Assembly (NCBI RefSeq): GCF_963855985.1
Contig: NC_087095.1
Location: forward strand, 10,302,001-10,366,000
Reading direction: 5' to 3'
Length of the DNA stretch: 64,000 bases
Source: Ostrinia nubilalis
Taxonomy: Eukaryota; Arthropoda; Insecta; Lepidoptera; Crambidae
Part shown: positions 24,201 through 37,120 of the stretch, piece by piece
How positions within the stretch are numbered: position 1 is the first letter of the stretch
How the letters are laid out: every line of letters starts with the position of its first letter
Position numbers and translations under genes: made by a program
Notes under the pieces: model-generated
Databases searched by the model: none
Seen by the model: only the letters and a program-made list of their open reading frames with translations
What the model was told of the DNA's origin: nothing

Positions 24201-24577
24201 CTCGACTGGAAATGTACGGCACTAAAGACGTCACTATCTAGTGTAATTTTTTGTAAATCTAAAAGTAGTTTCATTCTTAATACTTAGTCATATATTTAGT
24301 AAAATTGTTATGTTATAGTTTTTACTCGTAGGTATAATTCCCGTTATTTTTAATAGTCTCTGCGCGATGTGCGATGACGAGAGGTAGATCCAGTAGGTAT
24401 ATAAACATATTGCTCATAACAGGGCGCAGAGGGCCCGCCGTTCGGATGCCGGTCACGTGCGCATTATTGGCAGGCGGAATCAGAGGCTGGCGTCAACGCG
24501 GCTCGCTACGCTTCCGTTAGGCCTAGGCTCCACTACTTCGAATAGGTAAGGGATGATATTTGTTAAATGTTGTTTTC
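24201..24577. other. Unique non-coding DNA
   Basis: Short AT-rich stretch, then a GC-rich segment (about 24415-24545). No gene seen. Confidence 0.5.
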
Positions 24578-24580
24578 TAA

Positions 24581-24696
24581 GGCTGGGTTGCACCATCCCA
24601 CCTTAACTTTGACAAACGTCAAAAATCTGTCAAATTACAGACAAAACACCGGTTATCGTTATAGTTACGGTCAAAGTTATGTGGTGCAACTCAGCC
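24581..24696. mobile_element. Short MITE (116 bp), PIF/Harbinger-like
   Basis: Inverted ends GGCTGGGTTGCACCA (left) and TGGTGCAACTCAGCC (right) are flanked by TAA on both sides (24578-24580 and 24697-24699). Inside, the arms continue partly complementary (AACTTTGAC / GTCAAAGTT). A 3-bp TWA target and GGCTG-type ends fit a PIF/Harbinger MITE; the assignment is an inference. Confidence 0.8.
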
Positions 24697-24699
24697 TAA

Positions 24700-27600
24700 G
24701 TCATTATATTTAGGGTATGCCATTGTTCTTTTGCAAACATTAGGTAGAATATGTTATGATTGTGTGTCCCTTCTAACAGTCATATTATTCGTAGTTCAAT
24801 TGTCTTTTTTAATTTCGGACTATCCTCTCATTACACAAATTACCTCATAGATACCAAACCTAGTTATTACTGTTTTTAATGTTTGGGGTTTTAATTACTT
24901 ACGTAGTGCGTTGGGATTTAATGAAGGGTTGGTAATGGTTTAATTATAGCAAAGAAGAGTTGAAAACTTACAATATGTTTTTAGTTTCATTTTATGAGTG
25001 TGTATTTATTTTATAATGGTATGAATAAGTATACTGAGCCATTCGTTTTAGGATGTGACCGAAAAAGTTCATAGTACCTACTGTTTGCATCTGTACTGGT
25101 CTTGGCATCATAATTATTTTCTCAAAATGAATCTTTCTATTTATCAACTCAGTTTGTGTCTAAAGGTCCGCAACATGTGGACACGTGCCTTAAACGCTAC
25201 CCGCGTTTCCTCGACCGTTCCACAAAGACACACGTACGAAGAGACGTCATTATCGGCTCTCCGATCGCGCGTTATTGTGCTCGAGTGTGTTTAGGCACCT
25301 ACATACATAAATAGCACACTATTTACTCCACTCGGAAGCAATACCCTATAGGTACGAATCTGAGACGCGCTGAATAGATTTTCCTCGAGTATTCCTATTT
25401 GATACAAATGCGGCGGGTACTATAACGTTTTCCCTTTTATGTAATAAAAATATATAAGATATCTTTAGTTACATCATTATAGTTTTTGTGGGATTTGTGT
25501 ATTCTTTAAGGTGAAATAAAATACTCAGAATAGTTTAGAAAAATATTCCCAAATTGGATGCGACTGTGATACTCGATACGCTTATGGATGTACGGGACGA
25601 TGTTTGTTTATTCATATTTCGCTTGTTGGAGTTCGACAAATGTTATTGGGGCAAGTTCCCCTCGCACGGATTGTCAGATACACAGTCTACAGTAACCTAT
25701 TTAGTAACTAGATGTTCAATATTTGTCTGAGTCAAACTACAGCCATTTTGAGTGACTTTCCTTGAAATAGAAAATATCTCTAAAAGTATGCATCTATTAT
25801 CGAAATGGCTTATTATATTTATGATTATAAGTTTTCCCAGTTATGTTGCCAATCTTTTCTATAAAATTAAATATGGGGACGTTATGAGTCTAACTTAGGT
25901 ACCCACGGTAGGTACCTTTTGCCGTAAGATTTTAAAAACTAATTGTTAAATCTCACGTTAAAGGTCACGTTGGAATTTAATCATAAAATTGTTGAAGCCC
26001 AATTTGTTCGTACTAACACAAATAAAAATCCGATAGAAACAAATCAAATTTGTCTCACTGCCTACTCTGACCTATTTTCTCGGTAACTAAATAAAGCATA
26101 GGTCGATAAGATTTTCTTAAAATATGACAATATCAGATTATGTTCGGTATCATGTTCGCAGCTAACCTATGACATGTAATAATTGGTAATACGAGCAGCA
26201 GGGAGTTATTAGGGCGGTTATAGCGGGCGGGCGGGCGGAGCCGTCCTCATGCGCCGATAAGAAAGTTAGGGAACAAGAAACGGATGCGCTACCCTCGCCT
26301 TGTTCTTCAAACAATAGTAAAGATCATAATCTAATGAACCCGTTTTGTTCATTTAATTAACTTCACAAATTGGTATTCCTCCATTGAATACGCGACTCGA
26401 AATCTGAAACCAATCTTTGGCGTTGAAGTCTCAGAGCCCAGTGGGAGTTGTTATCAAAGCCAATGAGGAAAATGATCGAACATTGGACCTAATCAAAGGG
26501 ATATAATCTGCGGCTGCGAGAGCCCAGTAGGTAAAATTTAATGTATGAATAATTGAAAACAGAGGTAAAAGGTTCAAGTAGGGTCGTTATCGCTGCCCCC
26601 GCGGGAAATGAAGCAGCGGCAGATTTTCGTTCGGCCGGAAAAAAATTTCCTGTTCATTCGCCAACTTTGATACTAAATTATTTTATTGAGTTACACTTGT
26701 TCTGCCCTCGTTGTCTTGGAATATACTCGTATCCAAGTTGCTGACTTCATTAGCGTATCTCAAATGAAACTCTCGTAGTACTAAGTATATTATCGATTAT
26801 ACTGATCTCGTAAAAGACGTAATTTACACAAACGCATAATCATAAATTGTAATGATTAAGCCCTTGCGACTTGTAGTAAGACTGTTAGTTAGTACAGAAC
26901 TTAAACCTCCGACAGCGTCTCAAAGGGTTTGCAAAATTAAGCCAAGTACGGCAGTTAACGTTTAAGTTCGATGAAACAAATGTAACTAGCACTACATAGG
27001 GAACTTGACAGTAGCTATTATGTTAAGAGATTAGTGGCTACAAGCAGCGCTCGGCGGCCACTCGGCAAACGTTTGTTCTCATACAACCCGCAATGTTCCT
27101 CATTTGCATCTCGCAGACTGTTAAGTAAGCTCTTACTAGTAAATTTTGCTTGGCCCGCTACTTAAGCGCACACATGCTGCACTCCAACTTTGTAAGACAT
27201 TGTCTCTTCATTTAAAGTTTTTATAGAGGTGTAGAGACACCGGTGTTGTTGTCTTATGGAAGTTTTAATGCCAGGCTCTTGCTGCACTGCAAATTATGGT
27301 GTTTATGAATTTGTCTAAAGCAAATTGAGAGCAGTTTGAGACAAATGAAACGTACCTTCTAAAAGTAGAACTAAGACCGTAACAAAAATTCATAATTATT
27401 TTTGAATCGACTATAGAATCATAACTAAGTGTATTATAACTATTATTATAATACTACATACTTACAACGATCTCAATATATTAATTGATTGATTTCAGGA
27501 AGCCTATCAATGTTGGCTCTATCCTCTATCGAATCGCTTAACCTACTTACATAATTCTAGTCACTTTAGACAAGCTTAAAACATAAGTAGGTAGCTACGA

Positions 27601-30600
27601 GTATGACGAAAATTATACTCGTTGAAAAGGTCTGTAAAATTCATTAATTCAGATACGTCTGCTAAACACAAATGAGCAAATAAGTAATTAACAAATGAAG
27701 CAACTCAGTGTAATAATAAATTAAGTAAACAATATTCGCTGGGAAATCCTTTGAAAATGGAGGAAACAATACATCCAGCTCATTAATCAACGTCACGTCT
27801 TAACAAGACCGGAATGACCGATTTCCATGGCCGCGCGCGTAAAAAATATGTGAATATTCAAATTAGCGGATTTCAAGGCTTTGTTGTAAGTACGTTATGT
27901 TCGTGGATATGATGTATTTCATATAATATAACAGATGATCTACTTACGTGCTTAAATAGTTTATGTTTATACTTAGTCTACGGTAATATGCATAATGGTA
28001 ATGAGTATATCTAATTACCCACACGATATTAAAAATAGTGATCATTCTTCCAAACATAATATGCTGTAGTTTTTTTTTGTTCTCTGTGGTGTTCTGAAAC
28101 GTTATCTATCAACCTCATTAAAATCTACAAAGTATGTATATTTTATACTTTAATAGAATTTATGTGCATCAGTAATTGTTGATCAGTTCATTGTGATGTG
28201 TGCCGCAAAAGCTTTAAGTTAATGAAACCAATAAACGAAACTAATGAAATGTGATTAATGACACATTCGCAATAATCGGGTGTGACGTGTGTTCGCCACA
28301 CGAGTGAAATCTACATTCAAGTGGGCACACTGCAATGTGTATCTGTAAAATTAATACTGTGTTTATTTATTTTAATCTGTGGTGCTAATGAATAAAATCA
28401 ACTAAATTGGTTCTAGTGAAATAATCGTGTTTAATGATCGACTTAGTTAGTTACGTAATTTTCAATTAATATGTACTAGAAGGTTAAAAATCCTCATTAG
28501 TTTAAGTAATTTATTTGGAGACCTACTTGAAAGACCCTCGTGACCGGCGATTGCCTCCATCTATCAATAAATTAATTTACACATAATTACAAAAGCCTTT
28601 GATACTTTTTATTTAGCTTGAATATTTCTGGGATCATCATATAAATTCTTAGTAATTTATAGAATACTCGTAGCATCATAGATTAATTAATTATTGATTC
28701 CCGGAAAACAAGGTACATACACGCGTATAATTAATACCACAGGCTTTTGTGCTCAGCTCAATCGTGTTTTGTTTATTTGTTCCACATAACGACCTTTTAT
28801 TGTGGTCAATATTTCAATTAGCGTCTGCTATTTTGGTACCGTTGGTGTTTGTATGCAAACACGGTATAATTATACTCTCGTGAAATTCAATCTAAAAATA
28901 TTTTCCACTCAGATTTCCTTTGAAAGTATTTTACAAAATGCAACGGGGTGATTTTTCCACTACAGCAAAACCATACGGAACGTTAAGCCACGGTTGCTTC
29001 CCACTCCTATTGTTTCGCGAGAGACAGGCGAAATTAAGGCAGAACGTTTTATTATTTTCATTTTTAATTCCCGCAGTTGAAAGCGAAGTTTAAAAAGCAG
29101 ATAATAACCTTTACGCAAAACACAACGGCACGGTCAGGAGCAGTAAAATGTGCTCTTTTATTGCTGCTTTAATTACATTCTTCGCATTCGCACCGTTTCC
29201 TTCATTTTCGCACATTACATTTTTATAAAAGCGATCGACATTGTCATGTTTTTATTGTTGTGTCCGCAGACGGGCTTTTTCCGTTTCCACTTTTGACGTC
29301 CGTTGGTTTTTTTCAACGGTATTTTTTTAGAAAATTCATGCTTTTTATTGAGCACTATTGACAAAGGTTTATTATTAGAATACTTACTTAAATTAAATAC
29401 ATTTGACAAACATAACTTTGAGAGATATTAAGTATATTTTCGGTGTGTAGGCTATTCAACATAATCATAAATTAGCTATTCCAATTTTTACTTAACTATC
29501 AAAATAGTAATTAATTTAATATTGTGTTTTCATATTCCTTATTTAATAATTTGTAGTGATCATACTCTATTTTACTCTTTTCAAATTTTAATTCTCGTTT
29601 TATTATTATAAGGGGTACGTATGCTAAACATAATCTTACCCTAGACTCATTTTTATTTACCTACTACAATACTGTTATGATATTTAGTTAGATGTATTAA
29701 TTTCTATGGTAAAAACGACTCTGAATAAATATTTTCTCCGCTAGAAAACCCTACACCTCCATCCTCCATGTTCGTTACCAATCATTTTGATTAAATTGGT
29801 CCAGAAAGATAACTATTTCATTTGGATCTCTGACACGTATAATCAGTTTAGCAATTAGTTAATGGCTTGTTCCTTTGCTTCAGATAAATAAATATATAAC
29901 GAAGATTCCCGTACCTACTTGTCCCGTCTTCAGAAACACAAATATTGGTATAATTAATAACAACAGAGCACGTTCGCAGACTACTTGCCTTGAATCATAA
30001 CTAGTCACTATAGGTTTCTTGTAGTTTGGTAGCAAATTTGAGTCTGTAAAGTAGTTTCAGTTGTAAATTGTTTGTTTTCAATCCCGAGTTTATTTATTTA
30101 ATAAAGTTTCAATGTGACTTTCTAAAAAACGATTTTCCTTCGAGGAATAATCATATAGAAAGGCGAATAGCGATCCAGATTTAATATCTGTCCAAATCCA
30201 AATCCAAATATTCGCAAACACAAAAAAAAGACGGAAAATTATCAAAGTGCGCCACTAAAAGGGAAAAACGTGGCTTTATAAGCGTTGGAAAAAATGTATC
30301 TCGGATTTTGTGTAACGACTTTCGATTTACTGAATACGAGTACTCTCGAGAAGGGTTGGAGAGGGGAGGTATCACTTCACATCGACTGAAGTACATTCGT
30401 CTGCCAAATAAGGCGTAACTTACTCCACGCCGCGAGTTTACTGCGTCTATGAAACGAAAATAGGGTTTGGGCATTTTGTCTCTCAACATTTTCAATTTCA
30501 CACTGCACTGGCTGTTCATCTTTGATACCGTAAATCAGGAATATAACGCTGGCGTTCGGGAATATTGCGCAAATATCAAAATCATATTGTGCTCAAAGCA

Positions 30601-32520
30601 ACTATGATTATGTTAATAATTTGGCTTCGCATGTAACTAGGCAAATTAACTCCTTCATTAGTCAATATCTTGCTGTTATAGGAACAACCACTTCCAAGTA
30701 TAATATAAGCAATCAGCTGATGACAGTGTGAGTGAGTACACTATTATAAAATGAATGGAAGATTTCTGCTTATTTATGGTAAAAGTTAACTGTGTTAAAT
30801 GTTTCAATTATTTAATTTTTAAGGGATTTTTAATAAAAATTACACGGTTATTTGAAAATTTATTAAGCACAAAAATATTTCAACGGTGACCTCCCAAATA
30901 TTGTTTGGCTTGTCACAAAGGCATTCTCATATGAAAGAAACTATTTCTGTGAAGAATAAAAAAAGAAATAGCGACGAGCATAGTGGCTCTTTCGCGATCA
31001 CCGCCACAAATTATGTGTCTCGGCGACCTGAATGTTAAGCGGCGGTAGGTAAAGAAAGTAGGGTTTGCGTGAACTTATCCTAAATTACGGTTACGGCGCC
31101 AGTTGGTTCCTTCACAACGACCCACTGAATATCACGGTGCTCTTAAGTTTTGCATTACTTTGGCGTTTGCTTGTGGGTTTCTTGGTCCAATTTGTGTTAC
31201 CCAATTTATTTGCTTGTTTTTCTAACTAAATTAGTAATAGTTAGCTAACAAGAAGACATGTTACATGAAAAGGAAAATTTTCCAAACTGTTATCTGTGTG
31301 CGAGGAGAGGAGAGGACACGATAGAGGCTAATCATTAAAAACTGATAGATATTAATATTATTATTAAAGTTTATTATTATTATAACTTTCATTCTTCTTC
31401 TTTTCGTGTCGACAAGAAACCTACACAGTGTCAGCCTAAAACTGTATTGACAGATGGCCACCAAAGTGATCTTTTATCATAAGTTTTCTTGAGGAACCCT
31501 TAATACCATTGTTTCACCTAAGTACAATAAATTATTAAATAATATGACCGTAAAGGTGCTCTCTAATGTGCTATTTTTTAGCAATCATCGTATTTTTATT
31601 TCAATTCAAAGCAATTCCAACAAATCACGACCATATTGCTGAATTGCTTAATATCCAATCGGTTGGGCATTGGGTTTTTTGTTCTTATTACATTGTTTAG
31701 GGCTTGTTTTATATCTCAATTTCATAGAGAGGAGACTAACGATGGCTAGGTACTATTCGTAATAATTAACGAAACTCTTAATTGAAGCAACTTATTTGCA
31801 AATGTAAGGGCACTTACGTATTAAAGAAATAATTTTATATGAAAGTTAAAAAAACCGTCAAAATATCGTACGGAGAAAATTTAATTAATCCCGTTTTTGT
31901 GAATCTATTAATAATTATGGGATGTGGATTTTTTAATATTAAAAATAAAATAATATTGCCCTGAAGCTGTTATTTGAACGTGGTGTGCTTTGTTTTGCTA
32001 CGTTTGAGAAAACAAATGTTCCTTAGGGTCGGGATTTATGTTTATTGTTATTATAGGTGTATATTTTATTTGTTTTTCCTGGTTTTGTGTGGCTCATGGG
32101 TACTTGAGTTAGAGGCTCATATTCGAATTGAATAAAGATAGCAAGAAGAATACGTAAGTATTTCTATACCAAGTATTGATTCAGTTTGTTTCCAAACGTT
32201 ACAAGACTCAATAAATATCCTGAAATTGGGCCCATATTTATTATTTAAAGGTTATCTTAAAAAATTATATAAGTAGGTATAGCATGTAATTTTTTTTGCT
32301 GACTCTACAGCGAGTGCGTTTTCATTACAATAAGGCTTGGGCGTTGAATAAATCTTTTTGGGTATAAATCTGACACAGTTTCGTTTTAAGGGATTACATG
32401 AGCTCTTACCGCAAAGGTGACGGCATCGTACGTGCTACAATGAAGTGCGGGAACAATGTAGGTATCCTGTCTCCTGCAAATATTGTTACATTGGGCTTGT
32501 ACAGACGGAGTAATCCCGGG
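24700..32520. other. Long unique non-coding block, no gene recognised
   Basis: About 7.8 kb without a supported gene. Short frames (for example 30181-30519 minus, 112 codons, and 29215-29409 minus) have no domain, no homologous motif and AT-driven composition. GC-rich islands at about 26210-26290, 27030-27080, 30980-31100 and 32460-32600 may be conserved elements. I saw no element ends, retroposon tails or RNA genes. Confidence 0.5.
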
Positions 32521-32759
32521 GAGACACGGGATCGGGATCCCGGCGTCCGGGATTAGAGCGGGTCGGCGGGGGCAGCCGTCAGATAACGCTCGCCGGCTTA
32601 ATGTGATATTAGCGAATTAACTCCCACGCACAACCACACTACAGCTATTTGATAATGATTAGACGTCTCATATATTCTATCATACTTGTTAATTGACTGA
32701 TAATTGGCAAGGGTTTATTCGTTGCTAGTATTTTCAATCACAAGGACTCATAAACCATA

Positions 32760-33823
32760 GTCCAGTCATTATAGTAAGTTCACCTCGGAATTCGAGATAC
32801 CCAGCTGTAAGTCTGTAAATACGTGTATATTGACACCCTAAAAGTTGTCTCAAAACCTACATATGGTAGGGTGTAAGCAACTATTAAATTTCAAGGTCAA
32901 CGGTCACAAAAATCGGTATTTTGCGCGTTTTTTAGAAATATCTCATTTCCTATGGGTTTTTTGCTATTTGTATTTATTATCAATATTGTAGAATACTAAA
33001 TTCTCTACAAATTTTGATTCAAAAATTTTTTTTATACGGTGAACCGTTTTCGAGATAGAGGGCGGAGAGCGCGCGGTCACTGCATCACTTCTGGTCAACT
33101 TAAGCGCTAATTCCCGTGGGAATTTCGGGAATTCCTTGTTGTAAATAAGCTTTAAGTTTACTAAGGTACCTACATGCCAAATTTCAAGCGTCTAACTTCC
33201 GTTAAGCGTTTAGATTTTTCATACAAAAGGATTTTCCCGCTAATTCCTGTTCCCGTGGGAATTCCTAAGTATACTATAACCTGCCCAGGTGTATGAAGAA
33301 TAATTGTACCAAGTTTCGTTAAAATCCGTCGAGTAGTTTTTGTTTCTATAAGGAACATACAGAGTCAGACGGACAGACAGACAGACAAAAATTTTACTGA
33401 TTGCATTTTTGGCATCAGTATCGATCACTAATCACCCCCTGATAGTTATTTTGAAAATATATTTCATGTATAGAATTGACCTCTACAGATTTATTATAAG
33501 TACTAGCGGCCGCCCTCTATGTCGAAAACGGTTCACCGTATAAAAAATATTTTTGAACAAAATTTGTAGAGAATTTAGTATTCTACAATATTGATAATAA
33601 ATACAAATAGCAAAAAACCCATAGGAAATGAGATATTTCCAAAAAAAGCGCAAAAAACCGATTTTTGTGACCTTTGACCTTAAAATTTAATAGTTGCTTA
33701 CACCCTACCATATGTAGGTTTTGAGACAACTTTTAGGGTGTCAATATACAAGTATTTACAGACTTACAGCTGGGTATCTCGAATTCCGAGATTCTTACCT
33801 AATTTAAGCTTAAATGACTGGAC
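32760..33823. mobile_element. Foldback DNA element with TA target (copy in A)
   Basis: The ends GTCCAGTCATT...AATGACTGGAC are flanked by TA (32758-32759 and 33824-33825). Arms of about 300 bp are inverted repeats of each other. They pair 32784-33065 with 33509-33790, and include CTCGGAATTCGAGATACCCA and the TACGGTGAACCGTTTTCGA block. The loop (about 33066-33508) holds the retroposon-like sequence listed next. No transposase. The structure resembles the 5071-9436 element but the sequence does not. Confidence 0.85.
33085..33500. repeat. Dispersed retroposon-like sequence in the loop, with GACA run
   Basis: It contains two TTCCCGTGGGAATT blocks, CAAGTTTCGTTAAAATCC and a (GACA)n tract at 33371-33388. 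I recognise this type of sequence as widely dispersed in insect genomes, but could not search it. The minus-strand frames across it (33170-33358 and 33240-33428) overlap each other and are repeat-derived, so they are not called as genes. Confidence 0.55.
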
Positions 33824-33825
33824 TA

Positions 33826-35022
33826 CCAGTTTTATGTTAAACTCGATCATGATTAAGGTTTTTTTCTAATATAGTTTGCTTAAAATAGTTTTAGGTCTCG
33901 TTTCTACCATTAAATGAGCTTAAGTAAATCTGTCTGTCCCAGAAAGACTTAACGCGGGTCGCTCCGGAAGTCCGATTATGAAGGAGAGTAACATACATGC
34001 AATGCAATTTGAGATGTCGGACTTTGCTTTTTTATTAATAATGATATTTTTTTGATTTAAGATCAAAGACTTTTTAATTAAGTGCTGCTAGTGACACTGA
34101 ATTTTACATAACGAAACGACTTTAAACATGTTCTCGGTATTCGCCATTTTTTTATAGTTTATGATTTAATCTCACCCATCCACATTATATTAAAAAATCT
34201 TCATCGCGTCGGCTTGTTTATTAAATATTCACTTATTTAAATGTTGTTTATATCCGTTACTACAATACGTGTTTAATTTAAACAAACTAATCACGAATTA
34301 GTTAGCTTAGCTTTTCATTCATTGAATACCAGATATTTATGTTATATGAATCACAGGACTAGCTGTATTGTTTTTATTTTAGCACGCCAATTGACTTGAA
34401 AATTCGTTGAAATATTATTCATGAGTGTTATACGATAAACCGCATTTAAGTAGGAGGATTTACGACTGCGAATTTTCGCTGCGTGATATTGGCAGTGGCT
34501 TCGTATTTGGGCTGTTGTCGGCTATCAAGATTTGGGGGAATATTCAATTTAGTTTTTGCTAGAGGGTGCAGTTGCGCTTTGATATCGGCGAGCGCCATCG
34601 CCGGGCGGGATTGAAGGAAGCCTGTGATCTGCCTCTTTATCGGGGCTGGAGTGAGTACAAGTTATTTATTTTTATACAGGGTAATAGCATTATAGACTGC
34701 CCTTTACAATGGTTGTATTCGGTAGATAACATTTTTGTGAGTTTATCAGTCATGCAAACCATGCTGTCAGTGGCACTTACAAAAGCTTATTATGACGCCT
34801 TTTGTGTGTGACGTCTCTTAGAGGCATAAACCCTGATATTAGCGACTAAATAATTCAATATAACAATAATGACCGCATGAATACTATTATTTTCATAAAT
34901 ATTAGGTAAGTACTACAAGGTCGCAAAAATACCTGATAAAATATGAAGCATTGAGTTAATCTTGGTTCATCAATCAATGACAAAGTTTTAGTTATGAAAA
35001 CGTAACCATTTAAAGATTCTTA
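33826..35022. other. Rest of part A, non-coding
   Basis: No element ends and no supported gene. The plus frame at 34566-34811 (81 codons) is conserved in the second copy only because the whole block is duplicated. The G-to-A difference between copies changes an amino acid in it. Confidence 0.45.
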
Positions 35023-35030
35023 CATTATAC
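35023..35030. repeat. Target site duplication of X, left
   Basis: CATTATAC, identical to 39046-39053. One copy only is present at the empty site 45079-45086. Confidence 0.9.
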
Positions 35031-35556
35031 CATTGAAGTAATATTACTACGTACATGGACCTATAAAAAAAGTCGGACGGATTCTCATCAACAAAATACT
35101 GTGACATTAGGATACACCAGCTTGCCTGTACGTACAGGCCGGCACGCACACATTCACACCCTGATACACCACTTCGAGTGCAAACTTCACACAGTTGACA
35201 CATTTAAGCAGCGAAAAAACAACACGAATACGACATGTCTTGTGTGATGAAATTGTGTAAAAAACGTTCTATTCGAACAAACAAAAATTAAGGAATCACA
35301 TTTCACAGGCAAAATAATAATCCAATCACTTATTTCCCGACATTAAAATATTGAAATTAATTGAAATCAAACGTCATTCACTCGAAAAAATAATACGTCA
35401 AAGACCAGTGTTCTCAGTTATTTACGTGGGAAAATTACCCGAAATATGGGAAATTAATAATAATTTTAGGACTTTTTAGTTATTTATTACGCATACTATG
35501 GAAATAAAATAATTTATCATAATAATTGTGTTTTAATGGGATATATTTTCATAGGC

Positions 35557-36394
35557 AAAGGACAGTGCCAATCCATGTATGGAAGTTGGACCAAGTGCTG
35601 CCCAGAATGAAACTATAGTGCATTTTGTTCCTCAGGCCAATACTAATTTGTAAACCGGAGCGCACTGAAATCTATTACTGGAGTTAAGAGAAAAAAAGAG
35701 TTTTGTTTTGAATTATTTACATACAAAATATCATCGATATATTCGTACTACGCATAAGATTTCGTGATTTTGGCATTAAATAACACTCGCTATGTTGAAC
35801 TTAACCATACTGCATCCGTACACCTTACTTTAGTGCGACTTAGACATTCTTTATAAGCAATCTAACGCTGTTGCAATAGTTTGGTTAGTTGACAGAAATC
35901 ATTATTTCCAAAATGAAGCAAGAAGTTTTAGTTCTCTATCCTTGCGAAAAATCAATTGATTGGTGTATCACTTACCATCAGGTGAGATACAGGCCAAGAG
36001 CTTCCTCGTTGTGGATAAAAAAAAATCTATTATTGTATGTAGTTATTGTAAGCTAAAACTTAATTTCGGTCAACTAACTAAACTACTAAAACAGCGGTTG
36101 ATCGCTTATAAATAATGTCGAAGTCGTACTAAAGTAAGGTGTAAGGATGCAGTATGGTTAAGTTCAACATAGCAAGTGTTATTTAATGCCAAAATTTCGA
36201 AATCTTGTGCGTAGTAGGTATACATCGATGATATTTTGTATGTAAATAATTCAAAACAAAACTCTTTTTTTCTCTTAACTCCAGGGATAGATTTCAGTGC
36301 GCTTCGGTTTACACATTAGTATTGGCCTGAGGAACAAAATGCACTATGGGTTGATTCTGGGCAGCACTTGGTCCAGACCCTGGCATTATCCTTT
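35557..36394. mobile_element. Foldback MITE inside X
   Basis: Inverted arms of about 340 bp (35557-35900 and 36060-36394) share AAAGGAYARTGCCA ends and the blocks CTGGACCAAGTGCTGCCCAG (TTGGACC in the left arm), ATAGTGCATTTTGTTCCTCA and ATACAAAATATCATCGAT. The centre holds a LINE 3' end (35955-36030). No coding capacity. I could not fix a target duplication with certainty. Confidence 0.8.
35955..36030 (+). mobile_element. Short LINE/SINE 3' end
   Basis: CTTACCATCAGGTGAGATAC, then AGGCCAAGAGCTTCCTCGTTG and a terminal A9 run. The CATCAGGTGAGA...GGCCAA...poly(A) arrangement is typical of 3' ends of lepidopteran LINEs and their SINEs. Only the last 75 bp or so remain. Confidence 0.6.
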
Positions 36395-36954
36395 GATCCT
36401 TCCCAAAAATGTGGAACTGCGAAATTCAAATTTTCTTACATTGATTGTAAGTCAGTGTCAGGTTGTATGTTAAAAAAAATCTATCAGAGATAATAATAAT
36501 ATTATATTGATGATGCATAAGATTATGATTATAATGTACACAAGATTCGTAATTTGTAACTGCGTGAATCATTTTTGATCAACATTATGTACATACCCTG
36601 ACACACTGACTTGCAAACAATGTAAGAAAATTTGAACATTGAAAATTTCGCGCCTACCTCAACGCATTCACCTTTCATCCTTTTAAAATGGCACGGAATA
36701 ATTCTGTCTACATTTCCAAGTAACATCTGCCGATCTATGTTTTTCTTAAAATAAATGGGTAAAATGTTTTGGCTAACATGGCATCCCTAAATTCACTCAC
36801 ACAATAGACAAACGCCAAAATTTTGCGTCACAGTTTTGTTGTAGCGCGAGTTCCGTCCGCCTTTTTTTATAGGTCCATGACTACGTATAGAACAGACATC
36901 GCGAACAAAATATGTACAGTGCGGGGTGCGGGGCGGGAATTTGACGGACAGCTG

Positions 36955-37120
36955 TCAGTCAAATCCATGACTATCAAGTTTCATAATTTATGGCGATAAA
37001 ATCTGCACCAGAAAATGTCGTACTTCATTGATAGGATTGCACGAATAGTGACGTTCCTGCGGTCGCCTCATCATAGACATTGTGAATCGATTGTGAAAAT
37101 AAACAAATCGGCTAAATTGT
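36955..37120. repeat. Dispersed repeat shared with 18985-19185
   Basis: AAGTTTCATAATTTATGGCG, ATAAAATCTGCACC, GTACTTCATTGATAGGATTG, ATAGTGACGTTCCTGCGG and CTCATCATAGACATTG. These are the same ordered blocks as in the 18506-20473 transposon. The reverse-strand frame is disrupted here. Confidence 0.7.

Larger units (their letters stand above)
35054..36879. repeat. Inner inverted repeat pair within X
   Basis: CATGGACCTATAAAAAAAG followed by nCGGACGGA at 35054-35081 is repeated inverted at 36853-36879 with one mismatch. The GTAC/ACGTA-type flanks are also partly inverted. The left 1.85 kb of X may therefore be a separate element nested in or fused with the outer one. Confidence 0.75.

Noticed and set aside
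23859..24287. 142-codon plus-strand open frame
   Set aside because: It is the antisense shadow of the RTE C-terminal coding relic and runs on into unrelated flanking DNA.
30181..30519. 112-codon minus-strand open frame
   Set aside because: No recognisable domain, and a low-complexity C-terminus (LDLDLDRY) from a tandem CCAAAT-type repeat. No promoter or splice evidence.
33170..33428. Two overlapping minus-strand frames (also at 43226-43484)
   Set aside because: They lie in the dispersed repeat in the loop of the foldback element. They overlap in different frames and span a GACA microsatellite, and are identical in both copies only because of the duplication.
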